From positions 124,001-188,000 of the forward strand of contig NZ_JANTHZ010000002.1 of assembly GCF_024752355.1 (NCBI RefSeq): 64,000 nt of DNA, given 5' to 3'. The notes below the pieces were generated by a model. The model made no database searches. It had not been told where the DNA came from and worked only from the letters and a program-made list of their open reading frames with translations. Shown here piece after piece: positions 28,049 to 37,041 of the stretch. The position numbers were made by a program, and so were the translations under genes. This stretch comes from Ancylobacter mangrovi (GTDB lineage Bacteria > Pseudomonadota > Alphaproteobacteria > Rhizobiales > Xanthobacteraceae). Every line of letters begins with the position of its first letter. Positions within the stretch are counted from its first letter, which is position 1.

Positions 28049-28097
28049 CCGGCCGCGGGACGGCGGGCGGCAGATCCCCTCAGGGTAGCGCGCGGAC

Positions 28098-28745
28098 ATG
28101 AATGTCTTTCTCGACAATATCGGGGTGTTCCGGGACGGCGTCCTGGTCACCCTCGCGCTGGCCGCGGCGTCGACCGCCGTGGCCCTGCCGCTCGGCGTCC
28201 TGCTCGCCGTGATGCGGGTGTCGCCGGTGGAAGGCTTCCGCACGGTCGGCACGGTCTATGTGGGGATCGTGCGCAACATCCCGCTCACGGTGGTGTTCTT
28301 CTTCTCCGCCTTCGTGCTGCCACAGCTCGGCGTGCGCTTCTCCTATTTCGGCTTCGCGGTCATCGCGCTGGTCGCCTACTACGCCTCCTTCTTCTGCGAG
28401 GCGGTGCGCTCGGGCATCAACGCGGTGCCGGTCGGGCAGGCCGAGGCGGCCCGCTCGATCGGCCTGCCGTTCCACGAGTGCCTGCGCTTCGTCATCCTGC
28501 CGCAGGCGCTGCGCAGCAGCATCCCGCCGATGGTGAACGTGATGATCGCGCTGGTGAAGAACACCGCGGTCGCCTCCGCCTTCGGGGTCACCGAATCGCT
28601 CGGCACCATGGAGCTGCTGGCCAACCGCGAAAGCACCGCCGTGCTGTCGGTGCTGATCGCGACCGGCCTCGTCTATCTGGCGATCACGATCCCGCTCGGC
28701 CTCCTCACCACCCACATCGAACGCAAGGTGGCGTTTTCCCGATGA
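28098..28745 (+). CDS. Amino-acid-type ABC transporter permease
   Basis: A 215-residue inner-membrane permease of the HisMQ family with about five helices. The coupling loop AVRSGINAVPVGQAEAARSIGLPFHECLRFVILPQALR is the family's conserved EAA region. It overlaps the next permease gene by four bases (ATGA). The two permeases form a heterodimer. Confidence 0.9.
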   Translation: MNVFLDNIGVFRDGVLVTLALAAASTAVALPLGVLLAVMRVSPVEGFRTVGTVYVGIVRNIPLTVVFFFSAFVLPQLGVRFSYFGFAVIALVAYYASFFCEAVRSGINAVPVGQAEAARSIGLPFHECLRFVILPQALRSSIPPMVNVMIALVKNTAVASAFGVTESLGTMELLANRESTAVLSVLIATGLVYLAITIPLGLLTTHIERKVAFSR

Positions 28746-29533
28746 GCTCCGTCCTCTACGACGTTCCGGGACCGAAGGCGCGGCGGCTCTCCCGCCGGCT
28801 GACCTGGCTGGCGGCGCTGCTGGTGGCGGCGGGGCTCGGCTGGATCGCCTACTCCCTGTCGCAGGCCGGCTTGCTGGCGCCGGAACTGTGGACCGCGCTG
28901 CTCAACCCGAACCTCGTGACGCTGCTCGCCGGCGGGCTGCTCGCCACCATCGAGGTCGCGCTGCTGTCCATGGTGCTGTCGCTGATCTTCGGCGCACTGC
29001 TCGCCGCCGGCCTGCTGTCGGGCTCGAACTGGCTGGTCGGCGTGCTGCGCGGCTATGTCGAGCTGTTCCGCGGCCTACCGCTGCTGCTGCTGATCTTCTT
29101 CATCTTCCTCGGCGGCCCGGCCATCGGCGTCGACGTGCCCACCTTCTGGTCGCTGGTGATCGGCCTCGTGCTCTACAACACGGCGGTGATCGCCGAGATC
29201 TTCCGCGCCGGCATCCTCTCGCTCCCGCGCGGGCAGATCGAAGCGGGACTGGCGATCGGGCTGAGCGAGGCCGAGGTGTTCCGCATCATCCTGCTGCCGC
29301 AGTCGATCCGGCGCATGCTGCCCGCCCTCATCAGCCAGCTCGTGGTGGTGGTGAAGGAGACCTCGTTCGGCTTCATCATCGGCTACACCGAGCTTCTGCG
29401 CGACGCCCGCACGGCGGTGGAGTTTCTCGGGGGCAGCTACTCGCTGCCGGTCTACACGCTGGTCGCGATCATCTACATCGTCATCAACTCCTTGCTGTCC
29501 TGGGTCGCCGAGCGGACCCAGAGGATTCTCTAG
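28742..29533 (+). CDS. Amino-acid-type ABC transporter permease
   Basis: Second HisMQ-type permease (263 residues). A hydrophilic start of about 20 residues precedes the first helix (LTWLAALLVAAGLGWIAYSL). The EAA region is EIFRAGILSLPRGQIEAGLAIGLSEAEVFRIILLPQSIR. The ATG at 28742 overlaps the upstream stop. With the genes at 26386, 27206 and 28098 it completes the importer. Confidence 0.9.
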   Translation: MSSVLYDVPGPKARRLSRRLTWLAALLVAAGLGWIAYSLSQAGLLAPELWTALLNPNLVTLLAGGLLATIEVALLSMVLSLIFGALLAAGLLSGSNWLVGVLRGYVELFRGLPLLLLIFFIFLGGPAIGVDVPTFWSLVIGLVLYNTAVIAEIFRAGILSLPRGQIEAGLAIGLSEAEVFRIILLPQSIRRMLPALISQLVVVVKETSFGFIIGYTELLRDARTAVEFLGGSYSLPVYTLVAIIYIVINSLLSWVAERTQRIL

Positions 29534-29570
29534 GAATCCCGTGCGGCAACGGGCATCGAGGGGACGCGAC

Positions 29571-30332
29571 ATGACGAATCGAAGCACCGGCTCCAATCCC
29601 CCCGCCCCGCTCGAGGGCGACGCGCACCTGCCGCTGTACCGGCGGCTGTACCAGACCATCGCCGGGCGCATCACCAGCGGCGACTGGCGGCCGGGCGACG
29701 CGCTGCCGGCCGAGCTCGACCTCGCGCGCCTCTACGGCGTGGCGCCGGGAACGGTGCGCAAGGCGATCGACGAGCTGGTGGATGACGGGCTGATCGAGCG
29801 GCGGCACGGCTCCGGCACCTTCATCCGCCGGCCGAACTTCGACAACATGATGGTCCGGTTCCTGCTGTACCGCGACCCGGAAGGCCGCGAGATCATGCCC
29901 GCGAGCCACATCATCTCGCGCGAGATCGTGCCGGCGCCCGCGGCCATCGCCCAGCATCTCGGGATGGCGGAGGGCGAGGACGTGATCCGCATGGTGCGCC
30001 ACCGCCACTGGGAGGGGGCGGCGCGGCTGCTGGAGGACATCTACCTGCCGCCCGCGCGCTTCCGGCCGATGATCGAGCATTCGCCGGAGGAGATCGGCCC
30101 GCTGCTCTACCCGGCCTATGAGAGGCTGTGCGGCCAGCTCGTCTGCTTCATCGAGGAGGAGATCACCATCCTCGACGCCACGCCGGAGGATGCCGCCCTG
30201 CTCGGCCTGAAGGACGGCGACCTCGTGGTGGCGATCGAGCGCATCGCCAAGAACGCCTCGGGCCAGCCGATCGAATGGCGCATCTCGCGTGGCGAGGCCC
30301 GCCGCTTCCGGTACAGGATCAGCGTCGGCTGA
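29571..30332 (+). CDS. GntR-family regulator with UTRA domain (HutC subfamily)
   Basis: A 253-residue regulator. The winged helix covers about residues 18-90 (DWRPGDALPAELDLARLYGVAPGTVRKAIDELVDDGLIERRHGSGTF), followed by a UTRA ligand-binding domain that ends in RYRISVG. A GAGGGGA site precedes the ATG at 29571; an upstream ATG at 29541 is less well placed. It is 37 bases after the permease stop and upstream of the isomerase gene, so it probably senses the imported compound. Its operator may be in the 26289-26385 region. Confidence 0.85.
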   Translation: MTNRSTGSNPPAPLEGDAHLPLYRRLYQTIAGRITSGDWRPGDALPAELDLARLYGVAPGTVRKAIDELVDDGLIERRHGSGTFIRRPNFDNMMVRFLLYRDPEGREIMPASHIISREIVPAPAAIAQHLGMAEGEDVIRMVRHRHWEGAARLLEDIYLPPARFRPMIEHSPEEIGPLLYPAYERLCGQLVCFIEEEITILDATPEDAALLGLKDGDLVVAIERIAKNASGQPIEWRISRGEARRFRYRISVG

Positions 30333-30392
30333 GGCTGCCGTGGCATCCTTCCCGCTCGCCACCCATATACCGCCGTGCAGAGGTACAGCTTC

Positions 30393-31184
30393 GTGTCTTC
30401 ATCCCGCCTTTCGGCCCATATCGGCTATCTCTACGGCGAATTCCCGCTGCTCGAGCGCGTGAACGCGGCGCGGCGGGCGGGGTTCTCGGCGGTCGAGCAT
30501 CCCAACCCGATGGCGATCCCGGCGCGCGAGATGCGGGCGCGGCTCGAGGAGCAGGGCATGGCCTTCGCCCAGATGGCGGCGGCGACCGGCGACGGCGCGC
30601 GCGGCGAGAAGGGGCTCACGGCCTTGCCCGGCCGCGAGGCCGACTTCCGCGACGCGCTGGCGCGTAGCCTCGACTATGCCGAGGCGATCGGCTGCCCGCT
30701 GCTCCATCCCATGGCCGGCGTCGCCGAGGGCGATGCCGCGCGCGCCGCCGACACCTACCGCGCCAATCTGCGCCACGCGGTCGAGCAGTGCCGCGGGCGG
30801 CCGGTCCGCATCCTCGTCGAGGCGATCAGCGAGGCGGCGGTTCCCGGCTATTTCATGTCGCGGCTCGAGCAGGCCGTGGCCATGGCCGACGAGATCGCGC
30901 CTGACGAGATCCTCCTGCTCGCCGACACCTTCCACGCCGCCGCCAACGGCACCGACCTCCTCGCCTTCATCGGGGCGCAGGCGCCGCGCATCGGCCATGT
31001 GCACATCGCCGACCATCCCGGCCGTCACGAGCCGGGCACCGGCAACCTCGCCTTCGAGCCTGTCCTGCGGGCGCTGCTCGCGGCGGGGTACGGGCGGGCG
31101 ATCGGCTTCGAATACATCCCAACCGCCGCGACGGACGCTACTCTCTCCTGGATGGCGGCGTGGAAGGACCTACTGAACGCGTGA
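30393..31184 (+). CDS. otnI: Hydroxypyruvate isomerase-like TIM-barrel isomerase (OtnI candidate)
   Basis: A 263-residue protein of the AP endonuclease 2/xylose isomerase-like family, Hyi branch. The start region (SAHIGYLYGEFPLLERVNAARRAGFSAVEH), the catalytic glutamate in ILVEAIS, the metal motif LADTFHAA, and HIADHPGRHEPGTGNL followed by GFEYIPT are typical. Hyi and OtnI are close relatives: Hyi converts hydroxypyruvate to tartronate semialdehyde, while OtnI interconverts 2- and 3-oxo-tetronate. The GTG at 30393 has AGAGG nine bases upstream; a GTG at 30375 is the alternative. The presence of denD, ltnD, otnK and otnC without any other isomerase in the window favours OtnI, though it is not in their operons. 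Confidence 0.65.
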   Translation: MSSSRLSAHIGYLYGEFPLLERVNAARRAGFSAVEHPNPMAIPAREMRARLEEQGMAFAQMAAATGDGARGEKGLTALPGREADFRDALARSLDYAEAIGCPLLHPMAGVAEGDAARAADTYRANLRHAVEQCRGRPVRILVEAISEAAVPGYFMSRLEQAVAMADEIAPDEILLLADTFHAAANGTDLLAFIGAQAPRIGHVHIADHPGRHEPGTGNLAFEPVLRALLAAGYGRAIGFEYIPTAATDATLSWMAAWKDLLNA

Positions 31185-31224
31185 CGCTCCCTCGCGCCGC
31201 GGTTCCACAAGCGAAGGTGACATC

Positions 31225-32598
31225 ATGATCCGATCGATCAATCCGGCCACGGGCGCGGAGATCGCGCGCTACGAATTCAACACGGCGGGCGAGGTGGACG
31301 CCGCGCTGTCGGCCGCGGTGGCGGCGCAGGCACGCTGGCGCGAGGTGCCGATCACCGAGCGCGTCCGCCTGCTCACCCGCATGGCGCAGGTGCTGCGCAG
31401 CAACGCCGACCGCTACGCCCGGCTGATCACGCAGGAGATGGGCAAGCCGCTCGCCGAATCGATCGCCGAGATCGAGAAGTGCGCCTGGAACTGCGATTTC
31501 TACGCCGAAAAGGCGCCTGAGTTCCTGGCCGACGAGCCCGTCGCCTCGAGCGCCTCGGAAAGCCTCATCGCCTATGACCCGCTCGGCGTGGTGCTCGCCA
31601 TCATGCCGTGGAACTACCCGTTCTGGCAGTTCTTCCGTTTCGCCGCGCCCGCGCTCGCGGCCGGCAACGGCTCGGTTCTGAAGCACGCCAACAACGTGCC
31701 GGCCTGCGCCCTCGCCTGCGAGGAGGTGCTGCGCGAGGCGCAGGCCCCGGCCGGGCTGGTGCGCACTCTGCTGATCGACGCAGGCGACGTCGCCGCGCTG
31801 ATCGCCGACGAGCGGATCGCGGCGGTGACGCTGACCGGCTCGACCGAGGTCGGCGCCATCGTCGCCTCCCAGGCCGGCAAGGCGCTGAAGAAGCAGGTGC
31901 TCGAGCTCGGCGGCTCGGACCCCTTCATCGTGCTCGCCGACGCCGACGTCGAGCAGGCGGCGGCCATGGCGGTGAAGGCGCGCTACGTCAATGTCGGCCA
32001 GAGCTGCGTCAACGCCAAGCGCTTCATCGTCGAGCAGAGCGTGGCGGATCGTTTCGCCGACGCCTTCGTCGCCGGGGTCGCCGGGCTCAAGGTCGGCGAT
32101 CCGATGGAGATGGACACCAGGATCGGCCCGATGGCGCGGGCCAATCTGCGCGACACGCTGCACGACCAGGTCGAGCGCTCGATCACCGCCGGTGCCACGC
32201 TGCGATGCGGCGGCGCGCTCGCCAACGGGCCGGGCTTCTACTACCCGCCGACCGTGCTCGACAACGTGACGCCGGCCGCCGCCGCCTTCACCGAGGAGAC
32301 CTTTGGCCCGGTGGCGGCGATCATCCGCGCCGGCGATGCCGAGGAGGCGATCCGCCTCGCCAACCAGAGCGAATACGGTCTCGGCGCCGCACTGTGGACG
32401 CGCGACCTCGATCTGGCGCGCCGGCTGACGCGGCGCATCGAGGCCGGCGCGGTGTTCGTCAACGGCATGGTCGCCTCCGATCCGCGCCTGCCGTTCGGCG
32501 GCATCAAGCGCTCGGGCTACGGGCGCGAGCTCGGCTATCACGGCATCCGCGAGTTCACCAATGTGAAGACGGTGTGGATCGGCCCCGCGCGGGCCTGA
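31225..32598 (+). CDS. NAD(P)-dependent aldehyde dehydrogenase, succinate-semialdehyde type
   Basis: A 457-residue aldehyde dehydrogenase close in layout to GabD/Sad. It has IMPWNYPFWQFFRFAAPALAAGN in the cofactor-binding part, the general base E227 in LELGGSDP, the nucleophile C261 in NVGQSCVNAKRF, and FGPVAAI in the substrate part. It oxidises an aldehyde to an acid, for example a semialdehyde. It is 40 bases after the isomerase gene and 43 bases before the cupin gene in the same orientation. Exact substrate unknown; tartronate or other hydroxy-semialdehydes fit the context. Confidence 0.85.
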   Translation: MIRSINPATGAEIARYEFNTAGEVDAALSAAVAAQARWREVPITERVRLLTRMAQVLRSNADRYARLITQEMGKPLAESIAEIEKCAWNCDFYAEKAPEFLADEPVASSASESLIAYDPLGVVLAIMPWNYPFWQFFRFAAPALAAGNGSVLKHANNVPACALACEEVLREAQAPAGLVRTLLIDAGDVAALIADERIAAVTLTGSTEVGAIVASQAGKALKKQVLELGGSDPFIVLADADVEQAAAMAVKARYVNVGQSCVNAKRFIVEQSVADRFADAFVAGVAGLKVGDPMEMDTRIGPMARANLRDTLHDQVERSITAGATLRCGGALANGPGFYYPPTVLDNVTPAAAAFTEETFGPVAAIIRAGDAEEAIRLANQSEYGLGAALWTRDLDLARRLTRRIEAGAVFVNGMVASDPRLPFGGIKRSGYGRELGYHGIREFTNVKTVWIGPARA

Positions 32599-32641
32599 TG
32601 AGGCGGTCCCTCACGATGTCCGCCAACCAAGGAGCGAGCGT

Positions 32642-33055
32642 ATGACGGAGCAACCGCGCGCGAGGGCCGCGATCCTGCGGCCGGGCGAGATCACGCCGCA
32701 TGACCGCGGCAACGGGGCGCGCACCATTCCGCTGGTGACGCGCGCCTCGGGCTCGACCAGCCTGCTCAACGGCATCACCGAGTTCGGGCCCGGCGCGGCA
32801 ATCGCGCTCCACACCCACAATTGCGAGGAGAGCGTGATGGTGCTGGAGGGCGAGGCGATCGCCGAGATCGACGGCACCGCGCACCTCATGGGCGCGGGCG
32901 ACACCACCTGGGTGCCCGCCAACCTGCCGCACCGCTTCATCAACACCTCGGATACGCAGCGGATGCGGATCTTCTGGACCTACGCCTCGGTCGAGGCCAC
33001 CCGCACCATCGTCGCCACCGGCGACACGCGGTCCATCGATTCCGAGCGGAAATAG
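32642..33055 (+). CDS. Cupin-domain protein
   Basis: A 137-residue single cupin domain. The metal ligands of motif 1 (HTHNCEESVMVLEGE) and the His of motif 2 (VPANLPHRFIN) are present. Small cupins act as isomerases, dioxygenases or sensors; nothing here decides which. AAGGAG lies eight bases before the ATG. It is the last gene of the 26386 operon. Confidence 0.8.
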   Translation: MTEQPRARAAILRPGEITPHDRGNGARTIPLVTRASGSTSLLNGITEFGPGAAIALHTHNCEESVMVLEGEAIAEIDGTAHLMGAGDTTWVPANLPHRFINTSDTQRMRIFWTYASVEATRTIVATGDTRSIDSERK

Positions 33056-33202
33056 CGGGGGCCGCCGGGCTCCCGCTGGAGGCGGGGCAACGGACCCGGG
33101 GAGACGGCGCGTGCCGCGCCCCCCGGCCTGCCCTCCCAGGCACTCTGAACAGTCGACGCAGCCGAAGGCGCCGAAGCGTCTCCGGCCGGTCTGGCACGGC
33201 TC

Positions 33203-34168
33203 CTAGGCCGGCACGCGGACGGCGGCCTCGTCGGACATGCCGCTCAGCCAGCGCTCCACGTCGATGGCGGCCATGCAGCCCATCCCCGCTGCCGTCACCG
33301 CCTGTCGGTAATGCTCGTCCGTCACGTCGCCGGCGGCGAACACGCCCGGCACGCTGGTCTGCGTGCCGCGGCCCACGATCTCGATATAGCCCGACGGCGT
33401 CAGCCGGAGCTGGCCGGCGAACAGTTCGGTCGCCGGCTTGTGGCCGATGGCGACGAACACGCCGTCGACCGGGATCAGGTCCGCCACCCCGGTCACGCTG
33501 TCGCGCACGCGCAGGCCCTGCACGTTGCGCGGCTTCTCGGAGCCGACGATCTCCTCGACCACCGTGTTCCAGCGGATCTCGACATTCGGCGCCCGGCGCA
33601 GGCGCTCCTGCAGGATGGCTTCCGCGCGCAGCGTGTCGCGGCGATGGATCAGCGTCACCCGGGCGGCGATGGAGGACAGCGCCAGCGCCTCCTCGACCGC
33701 CGTGTTGCCGCCGCCGATCACTGCCACCTCCTGCTGCCGGTAGAAGAAGCCGTCGCAGGTGGCACAGGACGACACACCGAAATTGCGGAACGCCGTCTCA
33801 CCGGCGACGTTCGTCCAGCGCGTCTGCGCGCCGGTGCAGATGACGAGCGCGTCGCAGAAATAGGTCGCGTTGCGGCCGGTCAGGCAAAACGGCCGGCGTG
33901 AGAGGTCGACCGAGACGATGTTGTCGGACATGGCCCGCATGCCGAACGCCACCGCCTGCGCCTTCATCTGCTCCATCAGCCAGGGGCCGGTGATCGGCGC
34001 GGCGAAGCCGGGATAGTTCTCGACGTCGCTGGTGGTGGAAAGCTGGCCGCCCGCCTGCTCGCCCTCGACCATGATCGGCGCCAGCATGGCCCGCGCGGCA
34101 TAGAGACCGGCGGTGCAGCCGGCGGGGCCGGAGCCGAGTATCAGCACATTCGTGTGGTGTTCAGTCAT
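33203..34168 (-). CDS. trxB: Thioredoxin reductase
   Basis: A 321-residue flavoprotein of the low-molecular-weight thioredoxin reductase family. FAD motif GSGPAGCTAG near residue 12, redox-active C135-A-T-C138, NADPH motif IGGGNTAVEEAL and the C-terminal VFAAGDVTD are intact. It transfers electrons from NADPH to thioredoxin-like partners. It is the last gene of an operon that starts with tctC, 70 bases after the glutaredoxin-DinB gene, so the partner may be that protein rather than a housekeeping thioredoxin. It may be a second trxB in the genome. Confidence 0.9.
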   Translation of the reverse strand: MTEHHTNVLILGSGPAGCTAGLYAARAMLAPIMVEGEQAGGQLSTTSDVENYPGFAAPITGPWLMEQMKAQAVAFGMRAMSDNIVSVDLSRRPFCLTGRNATYFCDALVICTGAQTRWTNVAGETAFRNFGVSSCATCDGFFYRQQEVAVIGGGNTAVEEALALSSIAARVTLIHRRDTLRAEAILQERLRRAPNVEIRWNTVVEEIVGSEKPRNVQGLRVRDSVTGVADLIPVDGVFVAIGHKPATELFAGQLRLTPSGYIEIVGRGTQTSVPGVFAAGDVTDEHYRQAVTAAGMGCMAAIDVERWLSGMSDEAAVRVPA

Positions 34169-34238
34169 CGAGGCACACGTTCGGTTCGATGAGCCGCCAC
34201 GGCGGCCGGGCGCGGGCGTGTGGAGTGCGGGCTTGTAG

Positions 34239-35000
34239 TCATTCCCAGACGCCGATCGGCATGGGCAGCCCGTCATAGGCGTCGGGCCGCAGCAGCGACG
34301 AGCCCTGCTCGCCGAAGCCGTCGAGCACGAAGGCAAGCTGGCGAATGTGCTGGGCCGAGTGCCAGGTGGAGCGCTCGAGCACACCGTGCACCGGCTGCAG
34401 GCCGTAATAGACCTGGATCATGTCCTGCTCGGTGGGAAGCGGCCGCGCGGCCCAGTCTTTCAGCCGCGCGAGGATGGAATCGGCATAGCCGAGGACGTCG
34501 TCCTTGGTCTTCAGGTCGGGACGCTTCACGCTGAAGATCGTGCGCAAGTCCTCGAGCCCGTTCTCCATCGCCTCGAGGAAGGCGTGCGGGCTCTGGAAGA
34601 TGTGGTAGCTGAGGTCGCGCATAGTGCGCGGGCGCTCCGCGACCGGCCGGTATTCGAGCTTGTCGTCGGGAATGAGCGTTATCAGCTCGCGCGCGCATTC
34701 CAACAGGTAGATCCATCGCTCGACGAGCTGGGGGATCGACAGGCGTCGCCCGGAGAACGGGATGCCGACGAACTTCGCCACATCCGCCAGTTCCTGGGCG
34801 AACACGAACTCGTCGCCCTTGCTGACGATTGGCACGGTGCGCACGCCGAACTTGAGCAGTTCGTCGAATCCGGTCGGCTCGGCGAGGACGTTGACGGAGA
34901 CGAAGGGGACCTCCATCGAGGTCAGGAACTCCTTCACCTTCACGCAGCTCGAGCAGCCCGGCTGCCAGTAGACCTTGAACGGATGTTCTTGGGTTTGCAC
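34239..35000 (-). CDS. Glutaredoxin-DinB fusion protein
   Basis: A 253-residue two-domain protein. Residues 1-80 are a glutaredoxin with the redox pair C16-S-S-C19 and the cis-Pro loop VRTVP. Residues of about 90-250 form a DinB-like four-helix bundle in which H133 (or H139), H214 and H218 (HSAQH) can form the usual metal site. DinB-like enzymes include thiol-dependent isomerases and transferases such as maleylpyruvate isomerase and bacillithiol S-transferases, so a fused glutaredoxin suggests a thiol-linked reaction with reduction of a mixed disulfide. The GTG start at 35000 has AAGGAG seven bases upstream. It sits between tctA and trxB. Confidence 0.8.
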   Translation of the reverse strand: MQTQEHPFKVYWQPGCSSCVKVKEFLTSMEVPFVSVNVLAEPTGFDELLKFGVRTVPIVSKGDEFVFAQELADVAKFVGIPFSGRRLSIPQLVERWIYLLECARELITLIPDDKLEYRPVAERPRTMRDLSYHIFQSPHAFLEAMENGLEDLRTIFSVKRPDLKTKDDVLGYADSILARLKDWAARPLPTEQDMIQVYYGLQPVHGVLERSTWHSAQHIRQLAFVLDGFGEQGSSLLRPDAYDGLPMPIGVWE

Positions 35001-35047
35001 AGGAATTCTCCTTTGAATGCTTGCTGCGCCACGACGCCGACCCGGCG

Positions 35048-36559
35048 TCAGGCTTCGAGCGCGCGCCCGTAGCGCCGGCTGACGAGCCGCGCCGCGATCG
35101 GCCAGATGCCGATGAGGACCGCGATGGTCAGCAGGATGATGCTGATGGGGCTGCTGATGAGGATCATCGGATCGCCCTGTCCGATGGCGAGGGCGCGACG
35201 AAGCTGCTGCTCGGCCAGCGGGCCGAGGATGAGGCCGATCACCACGGGGGCTATCGGGTAGTCGAGCAGGCGCATGACGAAGCCGAGCACGCCGACCACG
35301 AGAAGGATGGTCAGCTCGACCGGCGAGGGGTTCGAGCCCATGGTGCCGAGAACGGCGAACAGCAGGATGCCGGGATAGAGCCAGTGCCGCGGCACGGTGA
35401 GCAGCCGCACCCAGAGCCCGACCAGCGGCAGGTTGAGCACGATCAGCATCATGTTGGCGATGAACAGGCTGGCGATCAGCCCCCACACCAGGTCGCCGTG
35501 ATTGGCGAACAGCAGCGGGCCCGGATAGATGCCGTATTGCTGGAAGCCGGCGAGCATCATGGCGGCGGTGGCCGAGGTCGGCAGACCGAGGGTGAGCAGG
35601 GGCATCAGCGTGCCCGCCGCCGAGGCATTGTTCGCCGCCTCCGGGCCGGCGACGCCCTCGATGGCGCCGGTGCCGAACTCCTCCGGGTGCTTCGAGAAAC
35701 GCTTCTCGACCGCATAGGAGATGAATGTCGGGATCTCGGCGCCGCCGGCGGGCAGCGCGCCAATCGGGAAGCCGATGACGGTGCCGCGAAGCCACGGGAA
35801 GATGGAGCGCTTCCAGTCCTCGCGCGTCATCCAGAGCGAGCCCTTGATCGCCGTCACCTCCTCGTGGAAGTCGAGCGAGCGGGTGGCCATGAACAGCGTC
35901 TCGCCGACCGCGAAGATGCCGACCGCCAGCGTCGTGACGCTGATGCCATTCATCAGGTCGAGGCTGCCGAAGGTCATGCGCGGCTGGCCGGAAAGCAGGT
36001 CGATGCCGATCAGCCCGAGCGCGAGGCCGATGAACAGGCTGACGAAGCCGCGAAGTTGCGATTCACCGAGCGCCGAGGAGACGGTGGTGAAGGCGACTAC
36101 CATCAGGATGAAGTATTCCGATGGCCCGAAGGCGAGCGCGATCTTCACCAGATAGGGCGCGAGCAGCGCCAGTGCCGCAGTGGCGATCGAGCCCGCCACG
36201 AAGGAGCCGATCGCGGCCGTGGCGAGGGCGGGACCGCCGCGCCCGCGCCGGGCCATCTGGTTGCCTTCCAGCGCGGTGACCACCGAGCAGCCCTCGCCGG
36301 GCGTGTTCAGGAGGATCGAGGTGGTCGAGCCACCATACATGCTGCCGTAGTAGATACCAGCGAACATGATGAGCGAGCCGGCCGGGTCGAGCTTGAAGGT
36401 GACCGGCAGCAGCAGCGCCACCGTCATCGCCGGCCCGATGCCAGGAAGCACGCCGATTGCCGTGCCCAGCATCACGCCGATGAAGGCGAACAGGAGGTTC
36501 ATCGGCTGCAGCGCCGTATGAAGCCCGTTGAACAGAAGTGAGAAGGTCTCGAACGTCAT
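35048..36559 (-). CDS. tctA: Tripartite tricarboxylate transporter, large membrane subunit TctA
   Basis: A 503-residue integral membrane protein with about twelve helices. The N-terminal [21 protein letters not shown] motif and the repeated PGIGP/PGGGAEIP-like segments are characteristic of TctA (seen as [16 protein letters not shown] in the second half). It forms the sodium-coupled channel for carboxylates delivered by TctC. Its start overlaps the tctB stop by four bases (ATGA). Confidence 0.95.
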   Translation of the reverse strand: MTFETFSLLFNGLHTALQPMNLLFAFIGVMLGTAIGVLPGIGPAMTVALLLPVTFKLDPAGSLIMFAGIYYGSMYGGSTTSILLNTPGEGCSVVTALEGNQMARRGRGGPALATAAIGSFVAGSIATAALALLAPYLVKIALAFGPSEYFILMVVAFTTVSSALGESQLRGFVSLFIGLALGLIGIDLLSGQPRMTFGSLDLMNGISVTTLAVGIFAVGETLFMATRSLDFHEEVTAIKGSLWMTREDWKRSIFPWLRGTVIGFPIGALPAGGAEIPTFISYAVEKRFSKHPEEFGTGAIEGVAGPEAANNASAAGTLMPLLTLGLPTSATAAMMLAGFQQYGIYPGPLLFANHGDLVWGLIASLFIANMMLIVLNLPLVGLWVRLLTVPRHWLYPGILLFAVLGTMGSNPSPVELTILLVVGVLGFVMRLLDYPIAPVVIGLILGPLAEQQLRRALAIGQGDPMILISSPISIILLTIAVLIGIWPIAARLVSRRYGRALEA

Positions 36560-37041
36560 AGGAGCGCCTCCAGAGGTCCTTCCGGAAGGGAGAGCTGCAA
36601 TCCGAAGCGGAAGCCGATATAGGCCGCGAGTGCCGCGAGAATGCCGGCCGGCAGCAGCACCAGGAACGACTTCCTGGCGAAGGCGCGCGCGGAGAGCGCG
36701 AACATGACGCCGGTGGCGAGGGTGAACCCCGCCGTGTCGAGCAGCACGATGTTGGCGACGAGGCCGCCGAGGATCCAGGGCAGGGCCCCGGCGTTCGGGA
36801 CGCCGAGGTTGACCGTGTGGTGGCCGAACGCCGATTTCAGCGTCAGCAGCCCGAGGACCGCTAGCCCGGCGGCGATGAGCATCGGGAAGGTCGACGGCCC
36901 GACGCCGACATCGGTCATCGGCTGCCTCAGATGCGAGGCGTCATAGACCGTCAGCCCTGCCAGCAGCAGGAGAAAGGCGCCGATCAGCAGCGTGGGGACG
37001 TCGCCGCGCCGGCCGTGCCCGGAGAAACCGTGCTCGCTCAT
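36556..37041 (-). CDS. tctB: Tripartite tricarboxylate transporter, small membrane subunit TctB
   Basis: A 161-residue membrane protein with four predicted helices, the usual size for TctB. The N-terminal helix is [22 protein letters not shown], and the [19 protein letters not shown] segment is typical. The ATG at 37041 overlaps the tctC stop (ATGA), and its own stop overlaps the tctA start, so C, B and A are translated in a coupled way. Confidence 0.9.
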   Translation of the reverse strand: MSEHGFSGHGRRGDVPTLLIGAFLLLLAGLTVYDASHLRQPMTDVGVGPSTFPMLIAAGLAVLGLLTLKSAFGHHTVNLGVPNAGALPWILGGLVANIVLLDTAGFTLATGVMFALSARAFARKSFLVLLPAGILAALAAYIGFRFGLQLSLPEGPLEALL